Part shown: positions 1 to 7,698 of the stretch, one piece after another
Numbering within the stretch: the first letter of the stretch is position 1
How the letters are laid out: every line of letters begins with the position of its first letter
Notes under the pieces: generated by a model
Databases searched by the model: none
What the model saw: only the letters and a program-made list of their open reading frames with translations
What the model was told of the DNA's origin: nothing
Source of the DNA: an uncultured Pseudomonadota bacterium
Lineage (GTDB): Bacteria > Myxococcota_A > UBA9042 > CAIXZC01
Direction: 5' to 3'
Assembly: GCA_937884235.1 (NCBI GenBank)
Contig: CALGBT010000574.1
Coordinates: 1 to 33,493, forward strand
Length of the DNA stretch: 33,493 nt
Program-made: the position numbers and the translations under genes

Positions 1-1370
1 CGACGAGAAGGCTCATATTGCAGGCCCGCTTTCAGACCCCCGAGGAAGGGGGGGGACCAGAGTCCGATACGTCCCCTGAACAGCACGTCTTGTCGTGCAT
101 CTGGAGCATGGAAAGCCTCACTTCCGGCGGATTCAGGATACCAATCCAGCGCCAGCGTGCCACTCGCTCGCAGACTCCAGGCATGCAGGAAATGCCAGCG
201 CAGGGCCAACAAGGCCGTGCCACCCCGGAGGTCGTAGGCCGTATTTTCAGCCTGATGAGCCCGACCTGACAGACCGGCAAGCAGGAATACCCGAGACCCC
301 AGGCGGTCCCCCCATCCAAGGCCCAGGTCACCCTCGTAACGGCTCCGCCCCATAATTCGAAACGTACGGTGTCCTCCGCCCGCAAGGAGATATACGCCAC
401 TACTACTTTGCAGCGATAGTTCCCCACGATGGCCATCGAAAAGCAAACCCCGGTCGCCGTAATCATCACGGGCCGCCAGCCATAGCGCGTCATAGTGGTA
501 GCTCAGGACCAGCTTGCTCGATGGCCAGCTGAACTCCAGTCCCGGACGTACACCCCATCCCACGTAACTCAGGTCCTTAGCCTCGTCGGCTGCAAGAAAT
601 TGCGAGCGTAGGTCCGCCTCTGCGAGCAAAAGGATCCTTCCCCAGTAAGGACCCGCGAAACGTCCCCGGACGTCCACCCCGCCCTTCCATGAAGCGAAGT
701 CCTCCCCCGACGCCTGGGGATCCAACGGTGAACCGAGCAGCGGATTGCTACTCCACCCTGCAGTCGTCTCGCCTCGCAATTCCAAGGAAGGAGTACGCAT
801 CGGCCAGAGAAGAGAAAGCAGATGGGAGCGGAGCCCAGCATCCTCGTCGTACATCGCATCCCGAGAATCGGCCTCCGAGACCCGCTGCCGAGCGGGTTCA
901 AGGCGGTCCGCCTGCAGCTCCGCCTCAGCGCGCAGCAAGTCCCATCGCGTATGCTCTTCCATTGTGATGGGACAGGTCCCCTCAGCCAATAACGCCAACG
1001 CTCCTCGATAGTCGGCGTTCTCAAGTAGGAGCCAGGCGAGACGGGCGCGGACCGTGCAATCCTCTGGCTGCCTCACAAGGGCATCCGACAGCACTTTCAT
1101 GGCCCAGGAGAGATTGCCGGTGCCGCCGTATGCCCGGGAGAGGAGCATCGTGAAGCGAGAATCCTTACCAAAACAGGCCCGCAGCGGTCGCAACAACTCT
1201 AGGCACTCTTTCGCTTTGGCTTCTTGAAGCAACGAAACGGCCTCCTGCAGAAGAGGCGCCAGGAGCTCAGGTGGGCAGGTAACAGCCACCTCCTGACCCC
1301 GGCTAAGGCCCGCCGTTGCCGCCAGCAGAACCACCGCCACAATCCACCCCGTCACCGCACTTCGATTCAT
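1..1370 (-). CDS. Exported TPR protein with probable outer-membrane beta-barrel domain (C-terminus cut by window edge)
   Basis: I translated the reverse strand by hand: the frame stays open from the ATG at 1370 to base 1, about 456 codons with no stop, so the gene is partial at its 3' end. The N-terminus is a signal peptide (MNRSAVTG, then a hydrophobic run of Val, Leu and Ala up to about residue 24). Residues about 30-150 are helical and TPR-like, with repeats such as QPEDCTVRARLAWLLLENA. From about residue 205 the sequence changes to alternating polar/hydrophobic segments rich in Gly, Trp and Tyr (for example GETTAGWSSNPLLG, LGLGWGDRLGSRVFLLAGL), which suggests an outer-membrane beta-barrel. 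TPR-plus-barrel is the layout of Slam/DUF560-type proteins, but I cannot prove membership. The start overlaps the stop of the upstream lipoprotein gene as ATGA, so the two are probably translationally coupled. Confidence 0.8.
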   Translation of the reverse strand, partial: MNRSAVTGWIVAVVLLAATAGLSRGQEVAVTCPPELLAPLLQEAVSLLQEAKAKECLELLRPLRACFGKDSRFTMLLSRAYGGTGNLSWAMKVLSDALVRQPEDCTVRARLAWLLLENADYRGALALLAEGTCPITMEEHTRWDLLRAEAELQADRLEPARQRVSEADSRDAMYDEDAGLRSHLLSLLWPMRTPSLELRGETTAGWSSNPLLGSPLDPQASGEDFASWKGGVDVRGRFAGPYWGRILLLAEADLRSQFLAADEAKDLSYVGWGVRPGLEFSWPSSKLVLSYHYDALWLAARDDYGDRGLLFDGHRGELSLQSSSGVYLLAGGGHRTFRIMGRSRYEGDLGLGWGDRLGSRVFLLAGLSGRAHQAENTAYDLRGGTALLALRWHFLHAWSLRASGTLALDWYPESAGSEAFHAPDARQDVLFRGRIGLWSPPFLGGLKAGLQYEPSR

Positions 1371-3952
1371 GGGGTCTCTCCGACAACGGCTGCGTCCTTG
1401 CAGCACCTGAACCCCTTGGCTGAGATGTCCTGAAACAGTCCTCCACAGTTGTGCAGATACTCCGAGTTACCGCAATTGTAAGCCCCGCCTTTGTACCAGG
1501 ACTCGCCGTTGCCGACGTCGACCAATTCCCAGACGTTACCGTTGACGTCGTAGGCTCCCCAGGCGTTGACGCACTCCGGGAAAGCACCGGTCGCAGTGAC
1601 GTGGAACCAGGCCCCGCAGCCTTCTCCCCAGACCCCTTCCTGACTCATGTTGTAACAGTGTGGGTAGGGACAGACCTCAAGAGCAATGCAGAGCGGGTCC
1701 GCACAGTCGCAAAACGCATCGATACCGTTGCAGGCTGTTGCCGAATAGGTGTCGCCATAAACATACGCCAGTTCATCAAGCCCACCACAGGAGAGGGCCA
1801 TCTCCTCCTGCGTGCAGACCCGTTTGTCAGCTGCCACGCACGCAGCCGACGCAGTTGCCAGTTCAACCGGAAACCAGGGCAGAACACCACTTTGACTAGT
1901 GGCCTTGGAACTGTCCATGCCCTGATAGACAGCGGTGGCGTCAGCGCGAGACGCTTCGTAAATATCCATGCAGAACTGGTCGCCAATCAACACCATATCC
2001 ATTGGACAAGTGCAGAGGTCGACGCTTCCTGACAGGCACACGCCCCCGACGCACTGGTCTGCTCCGGTACAAGGATCTCCGTCTTCGCAAAGGGCACCGT
2101 CTGGAAGAATGGTCTCCTTACACTCACCGTTCAGTGGGTCGCAGCTAGATTGCTTGCAGGCTTCGGCGGGGGGCGGGCAGAAGACCACTGTAGTCGGGTC
2201 CACCGCACAGGAATAGGGGAACGACAACTTGCTGCAGAGCAAAGTGCCATTGCAATGATTTCCGTCTTCAAGAGCAGTACAATCTGCATCCGTGATGCAC
2301 TGGCAAAGACCTGACTCGCCAATGCAAGCGCCCTCCCAGCACGAATCGTCGGTGGTGCACGGTTCCTGGTCATCGCAAGGTTTGCCGTTGAGTGGCACGA
2401 CCTTGCACTGGCCATCAGCCTCGTCGCAGGATGCCGACAGACACTGGTTCTCCGGGGCCGGGCAATCAATTGCGCTGCCGGGAGAGACGACGCACACGGA
2501 AGGGGTCGTCTCCCACGAGCAGACAAGGAATCCGTTGCATAGGTTCGCATCGACCGGGCAGTCAACATCCTCCTTGCATTCGCAGACCGTCCCCTGCCCT
2601 ATGCACTCTCCAGATTCGCACTGGTCGGGCCAGGTACAGGGGTTGTTGTCGTCGCACTCCACACTGTTGGGGCTGTTGATGCAGCCCTCCATGGCCACGC
2701 ACGCGTCATCCGTGCAAGGATTGCCGTCGGCGCAGTTGGCGGCACCAGAACCTGGCACACACTCGCCGTCCTGGCAGTCGTCCCCCACTGTACAAGGGTC
2801 ACCGTCAGTGCAGGCAGCGGGACCCGGCGTGTGAGAGCAACCCGCCCCCGGCAGGCACGCGTCCTGCGTACAAGGGTTGAGATCATCACAATCCAGCGTC
2901 TCAGGGCCGGCGGCGCAGCTGCCATCGTCACAAACATCGCCCAGTGAGCAGGGGTCACCTTCGTCGCAGGGAGTGCCGTCAGCGGCTTCCACCGCAACGC
3001 ACAAACCGCTGCCCAGGCATTTGCCAACCTGGCATACGGGCAGCGGAGCCAGTAGGTCACTGCACTCCTCGTCCGACTGGCACGGCGGTAACCCGGCTTC
3101 AGTCCCTCCGTCGCCGTTCACGTCAGGGTCCAGGCATCCAGAGGCATCGGCATCGGCATCGGGGGAGTAAGTATCGGACGGGAGGTGGACATCCCATTCC
3201 CGGTCCGCTTCCGGAGGAATCCAGCAACAGCGGAAACCAAGCGCAGACGGCACCCAAGTGCGCGGTACGTAGTCACACCGATGGAGCGTCATGGAGTCGA
3301 TGCAATTGTAGGCTCCACCCCTCACTAAATTCCCACCCCCTTGGGCCACATGCTCCCACAAGTTGCCGTTCAGGTCGTACGCACCCCAGCCGTTCACGCA
3401 CCCAGCTAGACTGCCAGTGGGTAGCAGCTTCACACCATCGGTGCCAAACGTGTCGATGCCATTACAGGTCGCAGGCTCATAGTCGCTGCCATACCCATAC
3501 CTACGACCCTCTGGTCCTCGGCAAGCCAATTCCCACTCGAAGGAAGTGCACAGCCTCTTCCCCGCCGCCTCACACGCCTTCGCGGCTGTCGCGTTGTCGC
3601 TCCCTAGTTCCCACGGAATCACGCCGGGACGGCTCAGCGCCCGGGAGTCGTCCGTGCCAGCGTCAACGCTGGTGGCATCCACCCTCGATGCTTCATGCCG
3701 GTCGACACAGAAGAGGTTCTGCACCGGCACCATGTCATCGGGACAACTAATGGGCACGTGCGCCACGGGCATGCACAGGTTGTCCAAGCACTTGAACCCG
3801 GCCCCGCAACTTTCGTCTTGGAGACACTGGTAGACGCACTGCCCGAGAGCGCTGCACACCTTAGGTTGGGGACAGTCCCGGTCCATAGTGCAGCGCTCCT
3901 CCACACAGCCCAGGGCGATCAGGCAGATCAGCAAAGAACTCGCCAGCTTCAT
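1367..3952 (-). CDS. Large cysteine-rich lipoprotein with two formylglycine-generating-enzyme-like (SUMF1/FGE) domains
   Basis: 861 residues. The start MKLASSLLICLIALGC is a lipoprotein signal with lipid Cys16 and a relaxed lipobox (ALGC), so it is exported and membrane anchored. A short Cys-rich stretch (17-60) precedes an FGE-sulfatase-like domain at about 70-243 (CPDDMVPVQNLFCVDRHEAS, AYDLNGNLWE, RGGAYNC, GFRCC). Residues about 290-645 are a chain of cysteine-rich units of the DGTPCDEGDPC / DDNNPCTW type seen in myxobacterial surface proteins. A second FGE-like domain follows at about 650-851 (AYDVNGNVWE, KGGAYNC, GFRCC). In the known FGE fold, WE and GFR motifs mark the C-type-lectin-like core. 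The role could be modification or ligand binding; most bacterial members are not proven sulfatase activators. The start lies one base inside the stop of the preceding small gene (TGATG), and the stop overlaps the next start (ATGA). Confidence 0.9.
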   Translation of the reverse strand: MKLASSLLICLIALGCVEERCTMDRDCPQPKVCSALGQCVYQCLQDESCGAGFKCLDNLCMPVAHVPISCPDDMVPVQNLFCVDRHEASRVDATSVDAGTDDSRALSRPGVIPWELGSDNATAAKACEAAGKRLCTSFEWELACRGPEGRRYGYGSDYEPATCNGIDTFGTDGVKLLPTGSLAGCVNGWGAYDLNGNLWEHVAQGGGNLVRGGAYNCIDSMTLHRCDYVPRTWVPSALGFRCCWIPPEADREWDVHLPSDTYSPDADADASGCLDPDVNGDGGTEAGLPPCQSDEECSDLLAPLPVCQVGKCLGSGLCVAVEAADGTPCDEGDPCSLGDVCDDGSCAAGPETLDCDDLNPCTQDACLPGAGCSHTPGPAACTDGDPCTVGDDCQDGECVPGSGAANCADGNPCTDDACVAMEGCINSPNSVECDDNNPCTWPDQCESGECIGQGTVCECKEDVDCPVDANLCNGFLVCSWETTPSVCVVSPGSAIDCPAPENQCLSASCDEADGQCKVVPLNGKPCDDQEPCTTDDSCWEGACIGESGLCQCITDADCTALEDGNHCNGTLLCSKLSFPYSCAVDPTTVVFCPPPAEACKQSSCDPLNGECKETILPDGALCEDGDPCTGADQCVGGVCLSGSVDLCTCPMDMVLIGDQFCMDIYEASRADATAVYQGMDSSKATSQSGVLPWFPVELATASAACVAADKRVCTQEEMALSCGGLDELAYVYGDTYSATACNGIDAFCDCADPLCIALEVCPYPHCYNMSQEGVWGEGCGAWFHVTATGAFPECVNAWGAYDVNGNVWELVDVGNGESWYKGGAYNCGNSEYLHNCGGLFQDISAKGFRCCKDAAVVGETP

Positions 3953-4278
3953 CAGGAGCGGTGACCTCGACCTCTGCGGTTCCTATGGCGCGCTCCCACG
4001 GTGCCATCACCGTTCCGGCCTCCGCCAAAGCGTCTCCCACGACCTCCGCCGCGGGGCGCTCCTCCTCGGCCCACTCCCCGGAGTTCACCCGCCTCGCCTA
4101 TTATTCCGGGCGGGTTCTCTTTGGATTCGGAAGCAGGATTGGATTCTGATACTTCAAGTTGTTGGTCAGTAATCAATGCAGGTGCAGCTTCCTCTCCAGC
4201 ACCGCCTTCGCATCTACCTCGTCGACCGCCCGTCATGGGCCCGCGGCCGTTGGGGCCCGTCTTGTTAAGACCTGGCAT
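3952..4278 (-). CDS. DUF5320-like small Gly/Arg-rich protein
   Basis: 108 residues. The N-terminus MPGLNKTGPNGRGPMTGG followed by RRGRC matches the recognisable start of the DUF5320 small-protein family (GPxGxGPMTGRxxGxC), which is often found beside NifX/NifB-type dinitrogenase iron-molybdenum cofactor family genes. The rest is low complexity: an acidic, Ser-rich middle and a strongly Gly/Arg-rich tail that ends in GRGHRS. The start is well supported by a strong ribosome-binding site, AAAGGAGG, five to six bases before the ATG. It overlaps the 3' end of the NifX-like gene by 14 bases and its own stop touches the start of the next gene. Function is unknown; the context suggests a partner or accessory of the NifX-like protein. 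Confidence 0.8.
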   Translation of the reverse strand: MPGLNKTGPNGRGPMTGGRRGRCEGGAGEEAAPALITDQQLEVSESNPASESKENPPGIIGEAGELRGVGRGGAPRGGGRGRRFGGGRNGDGTVGARHRNRRGRGHRS

Positions 4279-4645
4279 TGTTGCCTCCTTTCTTTCTGCG
4301 GCATCGTCGACTCCTAGCCGACGATAGCCGTGGCGAGTTGTTCGTCGTTACTGCTCGTCCCAGAGTCCCTCTCTGGCACTCCTCTACGGCTCTTCTGGCT
4401 TCCCCGGTGAGACCGTCCCACACATTGATGCCACACTCGTTGAGCACATAGAGATCGCACCGCCTGATGCCCCCACACAGCAGACAATCGGGCATGATCT
4501 TGATGACCTCCTCAAGACGCTCCCCCACCGTCCATCCCCGCAAGTCAAGTTGCCGCTCCGATTCCTCGTCGCACACCAGCAAGCCAACGCAACAATCGAA
4601 GCGTGGCGAGATCTCCTGGCCAAAGAGTGCAGCGACTATTTTCAT
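4265..4645 (-). CDS. NifX/orange-protein-like dinitrogenase Fe-Mo cofactor family protein
   Basis: 126 residues. MKIVAALFGQEISPRFDCC, then a GWTVGERLEEVIK segment and CLLCGGIRRCDLYVL are the hallmark motifs of the PF02579 family (NifX, NifB C-terminal domain, MTH1175, orange protein), an RNase-H-like fold that carries metal clusters. The core ends near residue 100. The last 25 residues are a basic, Arg/Lys-rich tail unusual for the family. Several cysteines (in DCC, CLLCGGIRRC and NEC) could be ligands. There is no nif gene in view, so nitrogen fixation is not implied. A ribosome-binding site, AGGAG, lies five bases before the ATG. The gene follows the PLP enzyme after about 47 bases and overlaps the DUF5320-like gene. 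Confidence 0.85.
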   Translation of the reverse strand: MKIVAALFGQEISPRFDCCVGLLVCDEESERQLDLRGWTVGERLEEVIKIMPDCLLCGGIRRCDLYVLNECGINVWDGLTGEARRAVEECQRGTLGRAVTTNNSPRLSSARSRRCRRKKGGNNARS

Positions 4646-4692
4646 GCTTCTCCTGACTTCACCTGAACGTCAATTCAGTTGCATCTCTCCCA

Positions 4693-5877
4693 TCAATCAG
4701 CGCTTTCCAGCGCCTGCCGGAGGTCCTCAAGAAGGTCGCAAGCATCTTCGATACCAACCGAATATCGAACCAGCCCGTCCGTAATCCCTGCTGCAATCCT
4801 CTCGTCTCTTGAGAGTCCCGCGTGGGTCATGGACGCAGGATGCTCAATCAGCGTTTCGACTCCACCCAGTGATACTGCAAGCGTGGCCAGCTTGACGCGG
4901 TCCATCAGGTGCCTTCCTGCCTCCACCCCACCTTTCAACTCGAAGCTGATCATCGAGCCAAAACCGCGCATCTGTCGCCGCGCCAGTTCATGCTGCGGAT
5001 GTGATGGCAGACCAATGTAACGCACCCATGCCACTTCTGAGCGAGCTTCCAGCCACCGCGCGATTTCCATGGCGATGGTCTGCGAACGCTCGATGCGCAG
5101 CCCCAACGTCTTGATACCGCGATGAACCAGAAAGGCCTGATGCGGGTCCATGCAGCAGCCGGAAATAGACATCATGTTCCGGAGCTTCCGGCCCACTTGA
5201 GCGTTGGCGGCAACTAATACACCGCCCACTACATCCGCGTGACCGTTGATGAATTTGGTCACGGAATGCAGAACAACGTCTGCCCCAAGAACCAACGGAT
5301 TCTGTAGATAGGGCGAGGCAAAGGTGCTGTCCACCACCAACAGGGCCCCCTGCTCGTGGGCAATCCCCGCAGCCGCCTCAATGTCCGTCACCTGCATCAT
5401 CGGATTGGAAGGTGTCTCCACGTAGACCAGTCGGGTCCGTTGACCCATCGCACTCGCGATCTGTTCTGGGTCGGACGTATCCACAAAAGTCGAGGTGACA
5501 CCAAAGCGAGAGAGATGAGACTCGATAAGCGTCCTTGACGGGCCGTACACCGATGCGGTGCTCACTACGTGGTCTCCTTGCTTCAGGAGAGCCAGGCAAG
5601 CGACGGTGACCGCTGCCATTCCAGAACTCGTTGCTACTGCCGTCTGGCCCGCTTCGAGATCGCACATACATCCCTCGAATGCGGCCACCGTAGGATTTCC
5701 CATGCGGGTGTAGATGAACCCGGGGTCTTCGCCGGCAAAGCGGTCTGCCCCCTCCTGAGCATTCCGAAATCCAAACGTCGAGGTTTGGTAGATTGGCGTG
5801 ACAGCGCTTCCGAACTCTTCGTCGAAGCTTCCAGAGTGAACGAGCCTGCTTGAGATACCTTGTTTGCGAACATGCAT
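4693..5877 (-). CDS. PLP-dependent Cys/Met-metabolism enzyme (methionine gamma-lyase / cystathionine gamma-synthase family)
   Basis: 394 residues from the preferred start. It is a full-length fold-type I enzyme of the trans-sulfuration family: TPIYQTSTF near residue 27, YTRMGNPT (Tyr56, Arg58, phosphate binding), Tyr111 stacking on PLP, VVDSTFASPY (Asp183), and SVTKFINGH with Schiff-base Lys208. The motif after Tyr111 is YGPSR. The position occupied by the catalytic Cys in Pseudomonas methionine gamma-lyase is Pro here, so substrate choice (methionine, cystathionine or an O-acylhomoserine) cannot be settled. The frame extends to a GTG at 5928 and an ATG at 5922, but only the ATG at 5877 has a good ribosome-binding site (AGGAAGG, eight to nine bases upstream). 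A sigma-54 promoter candidate lies about 60 bases further upstream, next to the sigma-54 activator gene. Confidence 0.92.
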   Translation of the reverse strand: MHVRKQGISSRLVHSGSFDEEFGSAVTPIYQTSTFGFRNAQEGADRFAGEDPGFIYTRMGNPTVAAFEGCMCDLEAGQTAVATSSGMAAVTVACLALLKQGDHVVSTASVYGPSRTLIESHLSRFGVTSTFVDTSDPEQIASAMGQRTRLVYVETPSNPMMQVTDIEAAAGIAHEQGALLVVDSTFASPYLQNPLVLGADVVLHSVTKFINGHADVVGGVLVAANAQVGRKLRNMMSISGCCMDPHQAFLVHRGIKTLGLRIERSQTIAMEIARWLEARSEVAWVRYIGLPSHPQHELARRQMRGFGSMISFELKGGVEAGRHLMDRVKLATLAVSLGGVETLIEHPASMTHAGLSRDERIAAGITDGLVRYSVGIEDACDLLEDLRQALESAD

Positions 5878-5947
5878 ATGCGCAGCCTTCCTGTGTGTAC
5901 AACTCTTACCGGGAGACACCATGCCCACGCCGGTTGACCAGGTTGGT

Positions 5948-5963
5948 TGCAGCTTCTATGCCA
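5948..5963 (-). promoter_or_regulatory. Candidate sigma-54 (-24/-12) promoter of the PLP-enzyme operon
   Basis: On the minus strand the sequence reads TGGCATAGAAGCTGCA. This has the invariant GG and GC dinucleotides separated by exactly ten bases and matches the consensus TGGCAC-N5-TTGCA at most positions. It lies in the short gap between the sigma-54 activator gene and the PLP-enzyme gene. The predicted transcript would start near 5938, leaving a leader of about 60 bases before the ATG at 5877. Confidence 0.6.
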
Positions 5964-5990
5964 GTCGCAGTCAGGGAGGCTGAAGGTAAG

Positions 5991-7334
5991 TCAGGTCTGC
6001 ATGCCCAGGCGTTTCATCTTGCGCCAGAGAGTATTGCGGGAAATGCCAAGGTCAGAGGCGGTGCGCACGCGACTCCCACCATTTCGCCGCAGGGCTTCCT
6101 GGATGGCCCAGGCTTCCGCCCTCTCCAACGGAGCCTGCTGGTCGACACACCCTGCGTCCAACGGTACAGGACGGGCCAGGTCCATGCAGGATTCGGGCAA
6201 GTGTTCCAACTGGAGAACATCGCCTTCGCAGAGCACGAATGCATGCTCCACCGCGTTCTCCAATTCCCGGACATTGCCCGGATACGGAGCACGCATCAAC
6301 GCGGCCCGGGCCGCATCCGAAAACCCGGCCACGTGCCGGCCGTGCAATGCGTTAAAGCGCCGCACGAAATGGTCCTGCAGCAGAGGGATGTCGTCTCGGC
6401 GCTCGGCGAGTGAAGGCAATCGAATGGGAACCACATTGAGTCGATAGAACAGGTCCTGACGGAATCGACTTGCCGCCACCTCCCCAGCCAGCTCTTTGTT
6501 CGTTGCAACGATGAGACGGACGTCAGCCTTGACCGTCTTCGTGGCACCCAACGGCTCGTACTCCCGCTCCTGGAGCACCCGCAGTAGCTTCACCTGCATG
6601 GCCGTGGATACATCCCCTATTTCGTCCAGAAACAGAGTCCCCCCATGTGCCCGAGCGAATCGTCCCGGCTTGTCCCTAATGGCACCAGTAAACGCCCCCC
6701 GGACAAAACCAAACAACTCCGACTCAAGTAGCGTGTCTGGCAACGCCGCGCAGTTTACTGCGACAAACGGCTTGCCGCGCCGAGGACTCAGGTTGTGCAG
6801 AGCTCTGGCAACCAACTCCTTTCCCGTCCCGCTGGCCCCCTCGATAAGTACCGTGGATGGGCTCTGGGCGATCAACGGCAAACGCTTCAGGATGCGCTTC
6901 ATCAACACGTTCTTGCTCACAATGTCCTGGAAGACATACTGGCCGTCCAGCCGCTTGCGCAATTCGACCAGTTGAGAGATATTTCGGAACATCTCGACGC
7001 CGCCAAGGACGGTGCCGTCCTCACTACGCAAAGCTGCAGTGGAAATGGAGATGGGCACTTCCTCGCCGTCCCGGCCGAGCACCGTAACTTCCCGCTCAGT
7101 TGTATTCTCGCCAGTCCGAATACTGCGTTTCAACGGACAGTCCTCCTGGCAGATATCGGCGCGAAAGATCTCGTAGCAACGACGACCGAGAGCCTCCGCC
7201 TGAGTGTATCCAGTGATGCGCTCCGCCGCCGGGTTAAAAGAAGTGATCTGGTCTTCAGAATTGACGGTGAAGATACCCAGGGGAGATGATGAAAAAACAA
7301 GAGCCAAATACTTCTGCTGGAGAAGACCTTTCAT
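5991..7334 (-). CDS. PAS domain sigma-54-dependent transcriptional activator
   Basis: 447 residues from the ATG at 7334. An N-terminal PAS domain (about 10-118) contains a cysteine set, Cys53, Cys62 and Cys66 (CYEIF...ICQEDCPL), seen in some sigma-54 activators and possibly a redox or metal sensor. The AAA+ domain has Walker A GASGTGKE (166-173), the sigma-54 contact loop GAFTGA (213-218) and Walker B LFLDEIG (about 234-240). A Fis-type helix-turn-helix lies at the C-terminus (RTASDLGISRNTLWRKMKRLG). There is no receiver domain, so it probably senses a signal directly. The frame could start at 7448, but the extra 38 residues look non-coding and the PAS domain begins right after the chosen Met. 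It lies directly upstream of a sigma-54 promoter candidate and the PLP-enzyme gene, so local control is likely. Confidence 0.93.
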   Translation of the reverse strand: MKGLLQQKYLALVFSSSPLGIFTVNSEDQITSFNPAAERITGYTQAEALGRRCYEIFRADICQEDCPLKRSIRTGENTTEREVTVLGRDGEEVPISISTAALRSEDGTVLGGVEMFRNISQLVELRKRLDGQYVFQDIVSKNVLMKRILKRLPLIAQSPSTVLIEGASGTGKELVARALHNLSPRRGKPFVAVNCAALPDTLLESELFGFVRGAFTGAIRDKPGRFARAHGGTLFLDEIGDVSTAMQVKLLRVLQEREYEPLGATKTVKADVRLIVATNKELAGEVAASRFRQDLFYRLNVVPIRLPSLAERRDDIPLLQDHFVRRFNALHGRHVAGFSDAARAALMRAPYPGNVRELENAVEHAFVLCEGDVLQLEHLPESCMDLARPVPLDAGCVDQQAPLERAEAWAIQEALRRNGGSRVRTASDLGISRNTLWRKMKRLGMQT

Positions 7335-7698
7335 GTTGCTTTCAGTATCATGCCAGTCCCAGAATGGCAACAGTCTCGTCTCGCATGTTACAGAACTGAG
7401 ACGCCGGCATGGTCGAGGGCTGGCGCAGTACCTGTTGGCGTGGCCCATCTGTTGTCTCCCCGTTTCCTCTGGGTCGGATGCGTTTGGGCGCTACCACCGG
7501 CTGCCTGAGAGCGAGGTTTTCCATCGCCAGCTCTGCTCGGTCTGCGAACAAGTTTTGGTGTACGACAACCTATTCTGAGGAGGGACAGGTCGCACTTTCG
7601 TTGCAGACAGAGACGGCAAAGCACGGAAAAGGACTCCCATGGACGGAAGAGATGCTCGGGTTGGAAGCGTAGCGACGCCTTGCTGCGGTTGCCGTTGA
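7335..7698. other. Non-coding gap between two minus-strand transcription units
   Basis: 364 bases. Short open frames here are on both strands and lack recognisable protein features or ribosome-binding sites. It should contain the promoter of the sigma-54 activator and the end of the phosphatase/kinase operon. I see only a weak imperfect hairpin just past the DD-peptidase stop (around 7660-7680) without a T-tract, and no tRNA. Confidence 0.5.

Noticed and set aside
2944-3750. 268-codon plus-strand open frame
   Set aside because: It lies antisense to the FGE-like lipoprotein gene; its composition (many Arg, His, Pro, Ser) is that of a shadow frame and it has no domain.
4265-4645. Evidence for nitrogen fixation from the NifX-like gene
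   Set aside because: The family is broad and no nifHDKENB genes are in the window.
7409-7672. Short plus-strand frames in the 7335-7698 gap
   Set aside because: No ribosome-binding site or recognisable motif, and competing frames on the other strand look equally random.
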